DNA of 64,000 nt from Chamaea fasciata (Eukaryota > Chordata > Aves > Passeriformes > Sylviidae). Below the pieces are notes generated by a model. The model saw only the letters and a list, made by a program, of their open reading frames with translations, ran no database searches and was not told the origin of the DNA. Every line of letters begins with the position of its first letter. Position 1 is the stretch's first letter. Below are positions 1 through 14,000 of this stretch, piece by piece. The stretch lies in contig JARCOQ010000005.1 in NCBI GenBank assembly GCA_029207755.1, positions 47,829,563 to 47,893,562 of the forward strand, written 5' to 3'. Both the position numbers and the translations under genes were made by a program.

Positions 1-2977
1 TAGTCTCAGAAGTAATTGGCAATCAGGAAGGCCTTAGCTTACAAATCAGGACTGAAGCTAGTAAAAATTCACAGTTCAACCAGGCACATAATAAGGACAA
101 TAACCAACATAATTAAAAGCTCTTGAAGAAGGAATGGAATTTATTGCATGACCTGTGAAAGACACAGGCATCTACCAACCACTCTGGTAAATGTGAAGTT
201 GTGGTTTGCCTGCAATGACATGTAAGGAGCTTCTGTAAGCATTCGAGTGAGCAACTAATTATTGTAAATGTTGCAGAGTAAATGCTGTAAAAATCCAGCT
301 TTGGTGCCAGGTATAGTTCATATAGCCATTCTGAATTCTTACTCCTTTTCCTTATGTTCTTAGTAGATTTTTGGGGGGGGATGGGGAACCTCAACAATTG
401 TAAACACTGAGAGTCAGAATATGAGTTTCTGACAGAATCCCAAGATTTGGAGTTAACTCCTGAACTTAAAAAAAAACAAAAAATATTAAAAGATACTTTC
501 TTAATTTTCAGATGGCTTTTTCTCATGGTCTGACTAGGAAAACTCCTTTTGAATAACAACATTTAAAAGGGAAAACTAAGGAAGTTTTGTTCCTCTGGCA
601 CCTAAGAAATGGAAATGGTTACTTGATCTCTGTCCCACGGATGAATACGGCCATGCCACCAGTGCTGTATCTCTTCCTGAGGACCTTTCAAATACAGAAA
701 CTTAGGATGATGACAATAACACTTTCTCTCTGCTTCCAAAGCCCCCTTGGGGCACCAGTGTTTGCCTTCCTGAACATGGTAATCGAGTATACGTCATGTC
801 TCATGGTAGGATGTGTGTTGGACTGTGCCAAGGTCATGCCTAGTTGTGCAATAGAAGACAGTGGCACTGTGCAGTTTTTAGATGTTGATAATGTAGGTCC
901 TCGGGGAGGGGTGGATGCCTTGGAAGCTTGTTCAACGCTTTTTCAGGGAAGCACCTACAAGCCTGAAGCTGTGTTTCCTAGAGGTTAATACAGGGTAATT
1001 TTGCATGCCCAAAGGGTAGAGAAGAACTCTTTACCTTTGCCTGCTCTTCAGAAGGATATTCATCATTGCAGAAATGTACATGCTGGTCTGTTGCCTCTCT
1101 CTACAATAAAGTTAGGGACAGGACTTGTGTGAAAAATCTCTGCCTTCCTTTAGGCTTGGTGCCTGTAAAGGTTCCTGAGGAAAAGGAAATGTAATGTGGG
1201 CTTCCTGTGCAAAAAGCAGGAAAAGTGTTTTCTTGCGTCTCACAGACACCTTTGCTTCTGTCCATCACTTCCTCCTCCCTTTCTGATATTTTCAAGGAAG
1301 GCGGGTTTTTGCCATGTATTCCCATTTGGACTTAAGTCTCCCCTTAATCCTGCTCAAATTTTTCACTCACAAAATTTGCTGTGCAGGCTATCTGTGTGAT
1401 AGAGATGGAGGACTGCATGATAAGGGTAAACTCCTTTGGTTATGCAGGCTCCCAGAAAAAAAGGACTCCTTTTTTCACTGTACATTTGCTCCATCCCATG
1501 AATAAGGCTAAAGCATGAAATTTATTGGCTTTGATGTAGGAGAAAGTCTTTTGCACAACAAGAGTTGGAGTCACAAAAATACCTCCTTTTCCTGCAGTAG
1601 CAATGTAAGGATCCATGGAACAAGCCTGGGAGAGAATGTGTGGAGGCTCATTCAGTTTTATTTAAAGCACCAGAAATTAAGGTACCCCAGAGTCACACAT
1701 GTAATTGCATATACTTTGTCTTCTGTCTTAACTGTAGCTCAGTTGAAGGGAATTTATAACAGGAAATACCCAGCCTGATCTGTCCTTGACAGCTTCTGTG
1801 CTTGGTGCACCACCAGCAGGGAAGTAATACTTCTTATCCTTCAATATGTATTCAGAATGATAGATTTGCCACAGGTGAGTGATTTCCTGTTACTGCTGCT
1901 CATGTGCACAGGCTTGTTAAGCCTTTACCCTGGTGCTTGCCAGAGGCAGTCTTTGGTCATTAAGGATTAGTCTTCTCCAAACACAGTCAACAACATGAAG
2001 CAGATAGCCTAACAGACTCCTGACAAAGCAGCTTCCTATGCCTGTAGTCGCAGGTTTCGAGATGCTTCTTGGAGATCCTGCAGAGCTTTGAGCTATTTTC
2101 CACTGGATACACTTGAGGGATGCGTATGTATCTTAGCTTTGTTTTCCTCTACCCATTGGTGAGAATTTCTTCAGTATTATCTAGGAATCCTGGCATTGCC
2201 TTCCCAATTTTCAAAAAGAGTTCAGATAAAAATGCAAACTTTTAAAAATGAAAAAGGCTTTTCTCTCCAAAATGGATAACATAGTGAGGTTTGGTTATAA
2301 AAGATCTGAGGAAGAAATGTCAGAAACAGAGTCTTACTATGTTCTCTCTAGGATCAAATTTAGACATAAGCACAGGCAGATGTGAGGTTATCTGACTGGC
2401 TGTAGCCAGGCTTTCTCATCTTGGATGAGTTTGTTAAGAGAGCTCTTCCTTCAAAAAACCTGCTAGTGTTTTGTGACCCTTTGGTTCTTCCAAAGCTGCC
2501 ACTCAGAAATTACTTCTGTACCCCAATTGTACTGCTTCTATCTAGTTCAGAGGATGACTTTTTGAAGATCCATTCTCTCTATACCAGGCTATTCCCTCCT
2601 CTTTCAAACGCTGCCACCTGGTCTGTCTGATGAAAAGTTTACCATTAGTGTGGAAATTCCCTCTCCATCAGGGTTGTATTAAACTGATGGGGAATCACTG
2701 CTACTAGTCTTGCTCTTGTATTTGCAGGGACTGTTTGTGAGCATGTGACTGCTGTGGTCCTTTGAAAATCCTATAGCAGAAAATTGTGGCTCCCTTGGAT
2801 TTAGTAGAAGCAGCAAATGTAGGGGAAGATTTGACTAGTGCAAGGGCCCTGTTAGCCTTCTGTTGTTGATGAACTTGTTGTGCAATGGCAAGGGAGCTTG
2901 CTGGAAGACATGGTATCAATTAAATCTTTGGTAAGTGTCTTTATCTCTGCATCTTACACATACGGCCAACAAGGCTT

Positions 2978-3035
<58 letters not shown>

Positions 3036-3960
3036 CAAGCAGCCCTTTGGAAAGTTAACTGCTCTGTTCTTTCTTGAAAAGGAAGGTGGGGGCCCTGAAC
3101 TGATATGTCCTCTGCCAGTCAGGATAAACAGATTAAAACATTTGAGAGCTCTCCTCCTTTGTCATGTTCTTTAGTTTCCGCTACTTGGACCAGGGCAGCC
3201 TCAGCTGGAAGGGTTCGGCTTTGGTAGCTCTTTGTTTCTCTGATCACCTGAGATCTACAGGACTGTGCATTACCAATTTATATGGACAGTACAAAAAATG
3301 TGCAGGTGGGGATACTTTTGTGCCTCAAATGGCTTGTGGGTTAATGTCCAAAAATATGCTGAAATCCGTGGAAAAGACAGTGCTGTAAATTACTGACACG
3401 TGAAAAAACAGGGATAAAGAGGAGGATTGATGGGTGCAGAGGCCCTGTTTTCCAGCAGGATAGTGAGTTTGCATGAAGCTATTATCTCTCTTGATGGGAA
3501 AAGACTTTTGACAAATAGAGAACTGAAGCCAGCCATGGCTCGGTGACCTTGCTTTGAAGTGACTTCTGTGATCCAGACACTCATTTCCTCTGCCCTCATG
3601 ATGGCAGGACAAATATGTAAATTTCTGCTTGCTTTTTCAAAGTAAACCCATGAGCCTTAAAATCAGAAGCCGTGAGCCTTAAAATGAATTCTGTATAGAG
3701 GGAAACAGCTTGTGAGCTTCTGTACTGCCCTGGGTTCTGCTTCAGCTGGAAAGCTGTTCTCCATGACTGACGTGGGTGGTCGGCTGAGCCTCACAGCAGA
3801 AACCAGAATTGCCTGATGTACAAGGTGCTGGTACACCAGAGCAAGTGATCCTGCTTGCTCTGCATGTCAGGAAAACCACAGAGACAGACTTTGCATCTTC
3901 CTGCTCTCCTGAATTGTCTTGCAGGATTGCATTATTACCCAGTCTGCTCCCATCATTTGA
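1..3960. other. Intergenic, no gene recognised
   Basis: I see no exon with conserved protein content and flanking splice sites. The longest frame (587-988, +, 133 codons) resembles no family I know. A plus-strand AATAAA lies at about 1,107, but no coding exon leads into it. A short duplication, GTGAGCCTTAAAAT in two copies about 30 bases apart, lies near 3,650-3,685. In human the plus-strand gene DDX47 lies on this side of GPRC5A, but nothing here looks like its 3' end. Confidence 0.6.
2980..3031. repeat. 52-base poly(T) homopolymer
   Basis: An uninterrupted run of T, preceded by AAGGCTTCC and followed by AACACAAGC. Read on the minus strand it is a 52-A run. No AATAAA precedes the A run there and I see no processed gene copy, so a retroposed tail is not supported. 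Bird CR1 elements do not end in poly(A), which makes so long a run unusual. Its exact length in an assembly is unreliable. Confidence 0.95.
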
Positions 3961-3979
3961 TCAGATATAAGGCTGACCA

Positions 3980-4602
3980 AAGGATTCCACTGACCAAGGG
4001 ATTCCACTAACCTTTGGAAGCATTCAGTGACTGGTACCTTGGGACAGTGATACTTGCAGGTGCATGAAGTTGGGGAACCACCTCTCCTGTGGCTGAGGGA
4101 CAGGTGAGAGGAATGACAGACTTGCCTTTACAAGCAAGCAGTGGATCTGCTGGTAGATAAAACTAGCACTGAGAGATAAAAGAAACAATGGGAAGGATTC
4201 CACTGACTGATGAATGGAAAAGAAGATATTTGCCTTTACAAACAAACTGTAGGTTTGCTGATAAATGAAATTGGATATTGAAAAATGAAAGAAACAATGG
4301 GAAAACCCATAAATTCCCTAAGAATTAAATATTAAAAGGAGGGGTTATACATTAAAGGGGAATTTTAGGTATTAGGCACTCTGGGAAGTCTGTAACTCTC
4401 AAGTACCTCAGCCAACAGGGAAAGAGAGAGGGAAATGCAGCTGGGAAATTAGGATAAAATAGGGGGCTGCATCCTCCAAAATTTGAGAGACCCCAGGGGA
4501 AATGTCCCATGGCCTCTCCCTTTATTTGAATAAAGTAAAAGGACTCCTCTGTATCCTTTTTGAACATAAACCTCTGGTGTTTGTGGATTAATTTTCCTAA
4601 CA
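3980..4602 (+). mobile_element. Solo LTR, ERVL type, plus orientation
   Basis: The 3' half (about 4,340-4,602) matches an abundant songbird ERVL-type LTR that I recognise. It has the block GGTATTAGGCACTCTGGGAA, then GAGACCCCAGGGGAAATG, an AATAAA polyadenylation signal at about 4,530, and the closing TTAATTTTCCTAACA. The U3 part contains two diverged copies of one module (about 4,121-4,194 and 4,231-4,304), each opening with TTGCCTTTACAA and closing with GAAACAATGGGAA. The left end is uncertain and no target-site duplication was found. No internal retroviral genes adjoin it. Confidence 0.75.
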
Positions 4603-4755
4603 CAGGGAATCTCCCTGCACAGGTTAAGGTAGGGAAGCCCCTCCGCCCACAAGTGCCTGGGTGCAGCTACCCTCCCTGCATTCAAGGCCACATGGAGTAA
4701 CTTGTTCCTTTGGAAGCATTGGACAAGGCTTCCCTTCACAGAATTAACTGACAAT

Positions 4756-5060
4756 TGTCACAGCTTTAGCTAGACAAAATAAATCTGGTTATAACAAGTC
4801 CAGTCCAGCTCACCTGGCTTGTTCCTGAAGTCCCTAGGTGAAGAAGAGAGCTCCTGCAGACACTGAGTCAATCACAGCCAGTCCAGAGAGCAGGAGCTGG
4901 GCACGGCTAAGACTCAGACCAATCAGTGTCTAGATCTGGGAGTTTTGAACTCCCTATATAAGGGGGTTCTGAACAATAAAATGCTGCTGTTTGTCTCGTG
5001 GTCAAGAGGACTCGAGTCATGATTTCCCTCTCCAAACCTATGACTGTCATGTAATAGACA
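4756..5060 (+). mobile_element. Solo LTR, probable ERV1 type
   Basis: The segment opens with TGTC and closes with GACA, an inverted pair typical of LTR ends. Inside, in promoter order, are a CCAAT box (ACCAATCAG, about 4,918), a TATA box (CTATATAAGG, about 4,954) and an AATAAA signal (about 4,976), followed by a short U5-like stretch. That is the U3-R-U5 plan of a short gammaretrovirus-like LTR. GACAAT occurs beside both ends but not in clean register, so the target-site duplication is unresolved. No gag, pol or env adjoins it. Confidence 0.7.
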
Positions 5061-8000
5061 ATGATGTGCTTTGTTTCTTCAGCTGGCACAGACCTCCTGA
5101 GTTCTGCTGAGATCCTTCCCAGGCAAGATTTCCTCTTGCTCAGCATGTCCTGGAATGTGTTGCATTAGTAAGCTCCCATTATTTGGTGGATTTTTGGGAC
5201 TTCCAATCTTCTCACACCATCTTTAGCCTCTCCTACATGTTTGAATCCCTTCCTTCACCATTAAAGTCTCATGTATGCATCCCTTTTTCTAAGCACATTC
5301 TTCATTCTGTCCTGCTTACTTTTCCCCAGACTTGCCCCACCAAATAGCCTGCAACCAGGCCCCTTCAACAACGCTGGTACTCTGCTTAGCTTTCATATGG
5401 CATTGCAGTATGGTCCTGCAGGCTCTTCTCTTTTCTGCTTAACAGGTGTCTGCCCAAGCTGTTTGCTTGCAGTTCTGTTTTGCTTTTATTTTTAAGAGTA
5501 TAGGGAATATGTGAGCTGCCTCAGTAGTTTCCACATGACTCTCCCCATCTCAATGGTTTTCATGAAACACCCATGTGCCTTGAAGCCTCTTGTCAGAGCT
5601 ACTGCAACCCCTGTGCAGGTAGAGATTCCTCCACTGCATACCTGCAGGCATATCCCACCTCAGTTGTTAAGGGAATGACTGGAATCTGCGTTTCCAGGTG
5701 CTGTAGAAGATACCAAACAAGTAGATATATGATGGAAAATAATAGTGATCCTGTTGGGCTCTCTGGGCAAGTCTCTTGTTAATTAATTAACATGAAAATT
5801 AATTAATTTTCCTTGTTAGGAAAATATGGTTTATTTGTGTTCAACAACTTGTTTCAACTCATTACTTGTAGTAGTCAACTCTTTTAGATAGGTTACAAGA
5901 AGGGTGGTTAGATTTAGGGCAAAACAATCAAAATTTTGTGCTGTCCTGCAAGATTAGGATACATCCTAACCAGTAATAATTTCAACAGTGTCATTTTTCT
6001 GCTTGATGATTATAAATGAGTAGTTAAGAAAGATTTCAATTGGCCAGCAGAGGTTTTAACCATGCACTCATCTAGATTAATCACTCCGGAGATTGGGGAT
6101 TATCAACTGTTATGTAATAGCCGACTCCTTTCTTTTAATTGGAACAGGACTGTTAACAGATGCTGCATTTGCTAAAGAAACCAGATTGTCATGTAATACG
6201 TCCAGAATGTATGCTTCGTTTGGCAGAATTATGCATGTGGAGTGCTACTTTTCCTTGCCTTTACCCCTAATGACAGCAAACTGCTGATCAGACAGGTGAA
6301 TCATTAGAGGTTGGATTTAGTTCTTATTTGGGTTGTTAAGTAGGTATGGTTCAGGTCTGGTTCAACACAGCTTCAGATCTTCTGTGTGTGTTCAGTTCTG
6401 ACTGAGGGAAAGCTAACCCCATGTACTGTAAAATCTCATGGCAACTTGAATGCCATGTATATCACAGCTCTGTAATTTGATAAAGCCCTTGGAGCAATAA
6501 TATTGCCCAAATCCATAGCATATGTGGGTGGGATCCCTTCATTCACATACAGCATAGGCTTTTTTTTTTAAGTTGGTTCATCCCACATAATGGGATGTGT
6601 TATGTGCCAAGCAGAAGGTCTGTGCTAAAAATTGTAGTGATTCTTTTTGCCTTTTAAAATGTAGGCACAAAGGCACTGAATTTTCTGTGTGATCAAATAA
6701 ACCTCCCCACAGATCCCAGAGAGGGAATAATGTGTGCTTGTCTAAATGCAGCAGCATTACCAGGTGCCCAAAAGCTGATGGGTCTTATCCTGGGTGAGGT
6801 CCCATCTGCAGCCGGGGATTCCTGGAAAAAGCAGGATATAGCCTTCTAAACAGAGCTACTTGTGTGCCAGTTGGTATTTCATTACTGCAAACAAATGTCT
6901 GTTACAGCAGTTTGTTCACAGTGAACATGGAAGGGATTATCAGGCAACACAACTTTGAAAGAGGAGAAGAACCTGCTGTAGAGAGGCAAAGTTTCTCTTT
7001 GGCTTATCATGCACACAACAAGAGGCATGCCTCATCTCTGATGCCTTCCTGGATTGCTCATACTATTAGCTGAAGCTGTGTTCACATTTCTGAAGAGGTA
7101 AATCGGCAATTAAACCTCCACTCAACTCTTCCCTGGGGTATGGCTGTCACTTACAGTGTTGCTTTTCTTTACCAAGCAAAACAAGCAGGGCTGCTGGGTC
7201 TGGAGAGCAATGGGGAGTCCAGGAGCCCCCATGGGAGGCTTGTCCATCACACCCAGCAGGCAGGAAAGAAGCATAGCACAGCCAGAAAGGGGCTCCTTAG
7301 GTTGGAATTACTAGTCCATATGGTTGCACAGGCTCTCTTTCCCTTCATACTGCAAGCCAGAAGCTTTGTAAACCTTCTCTACTTCAGCCAAGTCTTCTCC
7401 TTTTGCCTCTTAATAATAACTGCACACTGATGTTCTTCCTCCTAGCTTAGGGGAGCTCCTGGGTTGTCAAGAAGTTTGGAAGAACAACAATCAAAGCCAG
7501 GGACATGGCAATCAGTTGTATTTTTTGTCTAGTTCAATTCTTGCCTTCTCCTAGCCCTGGGTGCAACATCCAGTCTGGAAGTTCACATTTAACAGTTTAA
7601 TGCTCATTTCTAATCCAATACTGTATTGCTGCTTGTTATTGTAAACATGTCAAGTTTACAATATCTTTAGTGACTATGGCAAATGTGAGATAGCAAATAT
7701 TTCCACAGGCTTATCTGAAATCAGGAGAGGAGTTAAATGAAAATGTGAGGTGAGACAAGGAAACTAGCCCAGCAGCAGATCAAGAGACACTTTTGAGTTC
7801 TGACAGCTGGTCTGAATTGTCAGTGGAAATTTCCATCTGAACTTTCAATGGAATAATGGACTTTTGGTCAAATGAGTGAGGAAGAGTATCTGTGTATGTG
7901 TGAGTGTTTAAGACTATATATTTGAGGGATTCTTTTTTCTTTGCATGAATCAGAAAACCTCAAACAATAATAGTAGGAATTTTATGCACAGACTGAGTTT

Positions 8001-11000
8001 TTCAGTTAACTTTCCCTTTAAGATTTCCACTCTTTATCGTGAAAGATTTAAAGAGAGAATAATTAAATGGATTACACTCGGCCTCTGCTTCAGTTCTCAA
8101 GTACCTAATCTCTCTGGCTAGGATTCAAATCTATGGCCTCAAGTGCTCCATCTCTAAAAAGTGGAGCCACTAAGCTAGATAGCATTTAAAGAGTGCACAT
8201 CTTTCGGATCTGGCATCTCAAAGCAAGGGACACCTATTGCAGAGGAATAGCTAGATATGCTACATATCCTGCAGTGAATTTTCTACGGAAAACCATTTTC
8301 AGTGATGCTCCTGGCTTGCAATTGCCTGTTCTCCTTCTCAACCTGCCTGACTGCCACTTCCACCCCTGGCTTGTCATTGCTTTCTCTTGCTCTTCCCTCC
8401 CCTAGCTACCAGTTCCACCAACAGCATCCTCACAGCTTGCAATTCCTGCATTTTTATCTAGTTTTAGTAGACATTGCAACCACAGAGGCAAAAGCGTGGC
8501 AGGCAGTGCGAGGCTGGGTGTGGCTGACGGCGGGGGGCGTGTGCTGGCACACAGGTATGTGTGTGCTTGTGTGGGTATGTGCCTGCCAAAATTAGGTAGA
8601 AACTGCAGAAAGAGGCATCATTTTACAGAAGCCAACAGGAATGCTATCAGGCCTCTGAAACACACCCATGTCGCTGGTATGTCTGTCTCTTAGGGTGCTC
8701 AGTGTCTCTGATGATACTTGGGAGTTGGAGATTTCATAAAGCATCAGTTGTGATTAGCAAGTAGGATGGAAAGAAACTTGAGAGACCTTAATACTGATGC
8801 ACCACCTGGTCACTTCTGGCAAATACTGCATTTAGAGAGTCATTTAAGAAAAGGGTTTTAGTGGGAGGAGTAAAGAACTGAAATGCAGTCCTGGGCCTCC
8901 AGTGAGGCAGTATCCAGGGATGCTTATGTGCCTGCTGGAAGAGCAACCCTCTCTCAATACAACCTCTCTCTCAATTTGTCTCAATGCACACCATGAATGA
9001 GGCAGCAGTGGTAGGAGACCAGCATGCATAATCTTGTGCCAAGTGAAAAGAGGGTGCCCATCAATATGCTGGCCTTTTAAATGGAGGACACTGAGTTCTG
9101 TTGCCCAGCCAGCTCCATCTTCCACCCAGGATAAGTGTCCTAAGTAATCATCCGGAGTTCTCCAGCAGTGGTGGAATCCACTGCCATCTGTGCATGAGAT
9201 GTCCTGGCTTCCAGGGCATACCATCTACCTGTGCCAGAAACCAAGTATTTCCCCAGGCTCCTGGGTTGCCACAGGGAGGGGAGTCCTCAGGATTTAAGTC
9301 AAAAGGCATTTTGTGCATGCTGAAAACATGGCCCTAGCCTGACAGAGCAACATCCTGCTTTTCTCCTATCTCATCTCTGAGCATTTGCAAGGCTATAGTG
9401 GTCTTCTTGGCACATAAACACTGAGAGGGGGAGGGACTTCAGCATGGACCATGCTAGTATTCCCCTGATGGATGCTGACATCTGAGTGAGTCCTTGAGCA
9501 GCCCTGGAAGATATCTGAGAAGTTTTATGGTCACCTATAATCAGGAACACGCAACAAAGTTTATCTTGAGTGAACTATCAAGCAGAAGTGAGACATTGGC
9601 TTTATAAGTCATTTTAATATAATCTAGTAACTATTACTCACTGGCATTTCTGCCAGGTATGCACTGGCCTGGACCTTCTAACAATCTCCAGCTCTAACCC
9701 ACAGGAACATAAACCATCTCCCCTCAAATCACAGGGACCCACAGATTGTAATGCCCATGGCTCCTGGGAGATGGCTGTGTCTGTGAACTTTGCTGCCAAG
9801 CCCCTAGTACCCCAGAAAAAATGCACAGAAAAGAAGCTCTTTCTTCCAGGACTGCAGCAAGACACCCTTCAGTAGGGCTAGCACCAGAGCACTGTGCATT
9901 ACCATGTTCTTTGCTTACATTTTCCTGAAGCCTGACTGAGATTCCCACTGTGGTTCTCTACATGGCTCCTCAGCAACTCTCCGGCTCCAAGAGGTGACAC
10001 TGGGATTTGTAACACTCAGAGAACAAGAACTACCTGCCCTGGGGACCTGCTCTATACTGTAAGAAAATATCGGGGATCAATAGGTTATGAATTCAATTAC
10101 GTCACCTTATCTTACAATTGCTCCTTATATTTTCTCCCCCGATCCTCATTTCTGTCAAGAAAAATCATAGTATTGATTAAAGGTTAGTCTACACACTGAC
10201 CAAAATTGCCAGCTTCTTCCCAGGCTGTGGTTCTGCAGGCAGTAGCAAATTTGTGTGTAGCTATTTCATAGAATCAATAAGGTTGGAAAAAATCTTCAAG
10301 ATCATCAAGTCCAACCAGATGTCTCTGATTAAATATGTAAACACAACTGTATTTTTGATAATTTATCCAGGAGAGACAATATTGAGTTTATGCCAGCTTT
10401 TATGCTGGCTGCATGGGGACACAGACTTGTACTTGCATGAAGAAGCTTGTTGACAAAAAAAATCCAAAATCTATCTATGTTTTTGTTTTTTTCTTTTCTG
10501 ATGAGATCTAAAAGGGAGGAGTGATTTATGCTGGATCTCAGCTTTTCTTTGTGCTATTGTGGGGGTGTTTGATCCAGAAGCAGTAAAGAAGAGTTTTCTG
10601 TATCATTGAGCAAGATCGTTTTTGTGTGCAGCCTGATTCCCAGGAATGCTTTTTGCATGGAGGCAGTCTCCTGCAGGACCTCTTACCCAAGACACTGCTG
10701 GCAGGAGAAATCAGATTCCAGGGCAGGATGGCTGTCTCAGAATCTCTACTGCCAACAGCCACCCATGAAAGAAGGAGCCTAATCCTCTCCCAGAGAGAAT
10801 TTCAGCCAGTCTTTGCAACCCCACATCCCACAATGTGGAGTGGACAAGGAAGAAAAAGGGGAAACTACTACAGACACAGTGGGCAAGGAATGACAAAAGG
10901 AACACCATTAGTGGCCAGACAAGGGTACCAAAACCAGGACTGGAAAACAAGGAAAGCAAAGGCTGACTCCTCCCAGAGTGCTTTTCTGAGAGTCTCTCCA

Positions 11001-14000
11001 TCAAGTCCCACCACCTAAACATGCAGCTAGATATCCCCTCTCTCCTAAATCATTACCCCAGCCTTAGAGTCTGTCTTTCTGAAGGAGAGAGCAAATGCAG
11101 GTCCTCCTGGATCTTCCCTGGCCTGTCTTCTTTTCTAGAGGCATGTTTTCAGATCCCTTGTTTACTGAGACTTATTTTCCTAAAATGTCTGTTTATAAAC
11201 AATACCCAGTTATGCATAACAGGGCAACTTGCTGCTTTGGGAATGCATCAGCATAAAAGCAGATGAGGTTAATGTCATAAAGGAGGGCTGGAGCATTCTT
11301 TGTTGAACTGGTAAGTGGATGGGCACAGGAAACCTCCAGGAAACCACATCTAGAGGAACGGCTCAGTTGTCATGAGTGAATACTGTACCATACCGTTGGA
11401 AGTCCTAACTGAGGTGATAAATCTAATTAATTTTTTTCACTTGCTCACAGCCTTAAAAAGCACCAGTTTTGCTGTATGAAAAGGCTCTTCCTGGCCAAGT
11501 GATCACAGCCACAGTTTCAGCTGTTCTCCACTTCTGCCCATTCTTGCTGCAGCTTTCACACTTGTGTAGTATGAAAGACTGTGATATCTGTCCCCATGGG
11601 ACAGGAGCAAGTCCAAGGCATGAACTCAGCACAGGTTCAGCAGGTACTCCAGGAGCTACCCCCTGCCCCTGGGTTTCCAGGTACCAGGCTGTTCACACCT
11701 GGGATTGCACGCAGAAGTGATCCTGTTTGCAGCATTGCAGAGCATCATGTTCCTAGCAGAGGACCAGGCAGTTCATTTCCATAAGCAAGGTCTTCTCACC
11801 CATTAGGAATGCTGTAGCAGTTAATTCACAGGTTTGAAAGTTTCTCTTTATAGGATATACTCAATAACATTGATTTCAATATTTTAATAAATCTCATTGT
11901 CCTTTTCCTGATCAAATCTCTGCCTTTCCCAGTAAATGAAAGTCCTGTACCAAGAATTAGGGCATTTAGGAGCCAGGAAGAGAAAGGGCTTAGCCAAAAC
12001 CTGCTCATTTAAAGGGAACCTCTTTGAGAGGAGGCAGCAATCAGCAGAGAAAGCAAAGCATTGTTACATACCAGAAATGTTTATATTTTTCCTGAGATTG
12101 AAAATGGCAGGGAGCACAGCATGCAGTTTAGAAGAACTGATAACTCCAGAGACAACTAAAGGCTCTGAAGGACACCAAAATGTGTTCCTTTTGCAATTAT
12201 TTTAGATAATATTTACTTTTTAGTGCAACACTCTTCATTACCAAAGGAAAACTATTCAACTCTTAGAGTCTTAGAATTTTTTGTAATCCTTGGATACATG
12301 TTTTCAAAGCCAGAACGTGAGGGATTCAAGGACAGGATACCCAGGAGAAAGTCCAGGATTATGCAAAGATCCCACATGTCCCTTCCCAGAATGAGACCCC
12401 CTCCCTTGTCTTCTCTCCTGACTAAGGCAGTGGTGCCCTGAACTGGCTGGCTGAAGACCCATCAACTCTATGCCAGGCTCTTTCCAAGGGCATCATAACA
12501 TTTACACCTGAACTGATTTAAAGATGAAGAAAATGGATGGAGCAGGATGGGGTGGAGCTTGCTGTAATGCTAGCTCAGGATGACTGTGATAAGTACTGGC
12601 AGGGGGATGTTTTTCGGGGAGCAAGGCTGTTCTTATGTTATTAAGCTATCTGTTTGCACAGGTAGCTAAGCTGAAGGAATGACACAAGCCTAATCACAAT
12701 GCCGCCAATATCACCGGGTCAAACATAAACATGTTATTTAGTCACATTCCAGAGCGCCATGCACCATCTCCCCAGGCATCTGCTTGCCTTATTACTTGTC
12801 TTAATAAAAGGTGTTAAGTCAGCCCCTGCGCCCCCCAGACATGCTCCATTCCCCACGCCTGGCTGAGCTGAGAGGGTTGCAGCATTCTGCCATTTGCTGT
12901 GACACTGAATCATGGAGAAGGGCTGGCCCAGGGCACTGGTCAGCACTGGGCACCCCCACCCCACAGGAGGGAGCAGAGCCAGGCAATGCCAACAGCAAGA
13001 AGGGGCGGGGAGCAGAGCTGACTCAGAGAGCCCAGCCCTCATGTTGCTGCCTTAGAACTGAGAGTTGTGGGTGCTTGTTGCCCAAAGGGGTCAGATCCTG
13101 CTACTGTCTCTGACTCTCCTTGTCAGCCAGTCACTATCCTTCCCACTACCAGCAGCCAGCTTGCTTGTCCAGTGCTGCAATATGGCCAAAGCAAGCAGTT
13201 TTGCTACCAACAGCCTCCCACCTAAAGGAACTTCCAACATTACCAGCATTTTGCTACTGAATTGTGTTTAAATTATTTTGATGATTTGCTATGCAATTCA
13301 GCTGTCAAGTGTAAAGGTCTGTATCATTCTCTTGTCTCCATCTCTCTTAGAAAGAAATGGGTACTTCTCAGGTGTGATTTGGTTTGTGTTGAAGCAGATC
13401 AACTGCAACTACCCTGGAAGTGTCCCTTTCTCTCTGCCAACTATAGTGGCAATCCACATGACTGCCTCCAATGAAGAAGTCTGCTCTGTAGACACCTAGG
13501 AGTCAATTTGATTGTCCATACACTGCTCCCTAGGGTCATTTGGGACATTCTGCGTTATCTAGCATGAACTAATGCTCCAGAAGGATTAATTCCCACAGCT
13601 CTTGTATCTTATATGCCATCCCTATGGTGTTCACTGAGTAACAGGTAACAGAGCTACAGCACCTTCAATTAACTATTTATCTATGGTGGTGTACCAGAAT
13701 CAAGTCCTTATAGTGGAATAGGTGCCTACATATAAGTTGGGCATCTCAACTCTGAAAGAGCCAGGGAGATTGAGCACTCAATCTATTTGCTCTTGCAAAG
13801 GTGATTTGAGACGCCTAAGGGTATCCAAAACATCTGCAAAGGACTGCCAGATCTGATAGAGGAGGTATAGGAAATTAATGTGCTCTTGCAGTGGTCACTG
13901 GAAGTTGATCAGGAGACACTGTGGCATCTCAAATGACACTATGCTGGTGTGCAAGCAACTAAAGTGAGGCCCCAGGCAATCCAGGCAACCACACCTGGGA

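Noticed and set aside
587..988. 133-codon plus-strand frame near the left edge
   Set aside because: No domain, no splice sites that extend it, composition like its surroundings. It is followed by an AATAAA at about 1,107, but that alone does not make a gene.
8130..8180. tRNA-like B-box text (GGATTCAAATCT) suggesting a SINE or tRNA
   Set aside because: No A box at the right distance and no cloverleaf. At most a heavily decayed SINE.
10058..10116. TGTAAGA ... TCTTACA inverted pair 59 bases apart
   Set aside because: Only seven bases per arm with no target duplication. This is too weak to call a miniature transposon.
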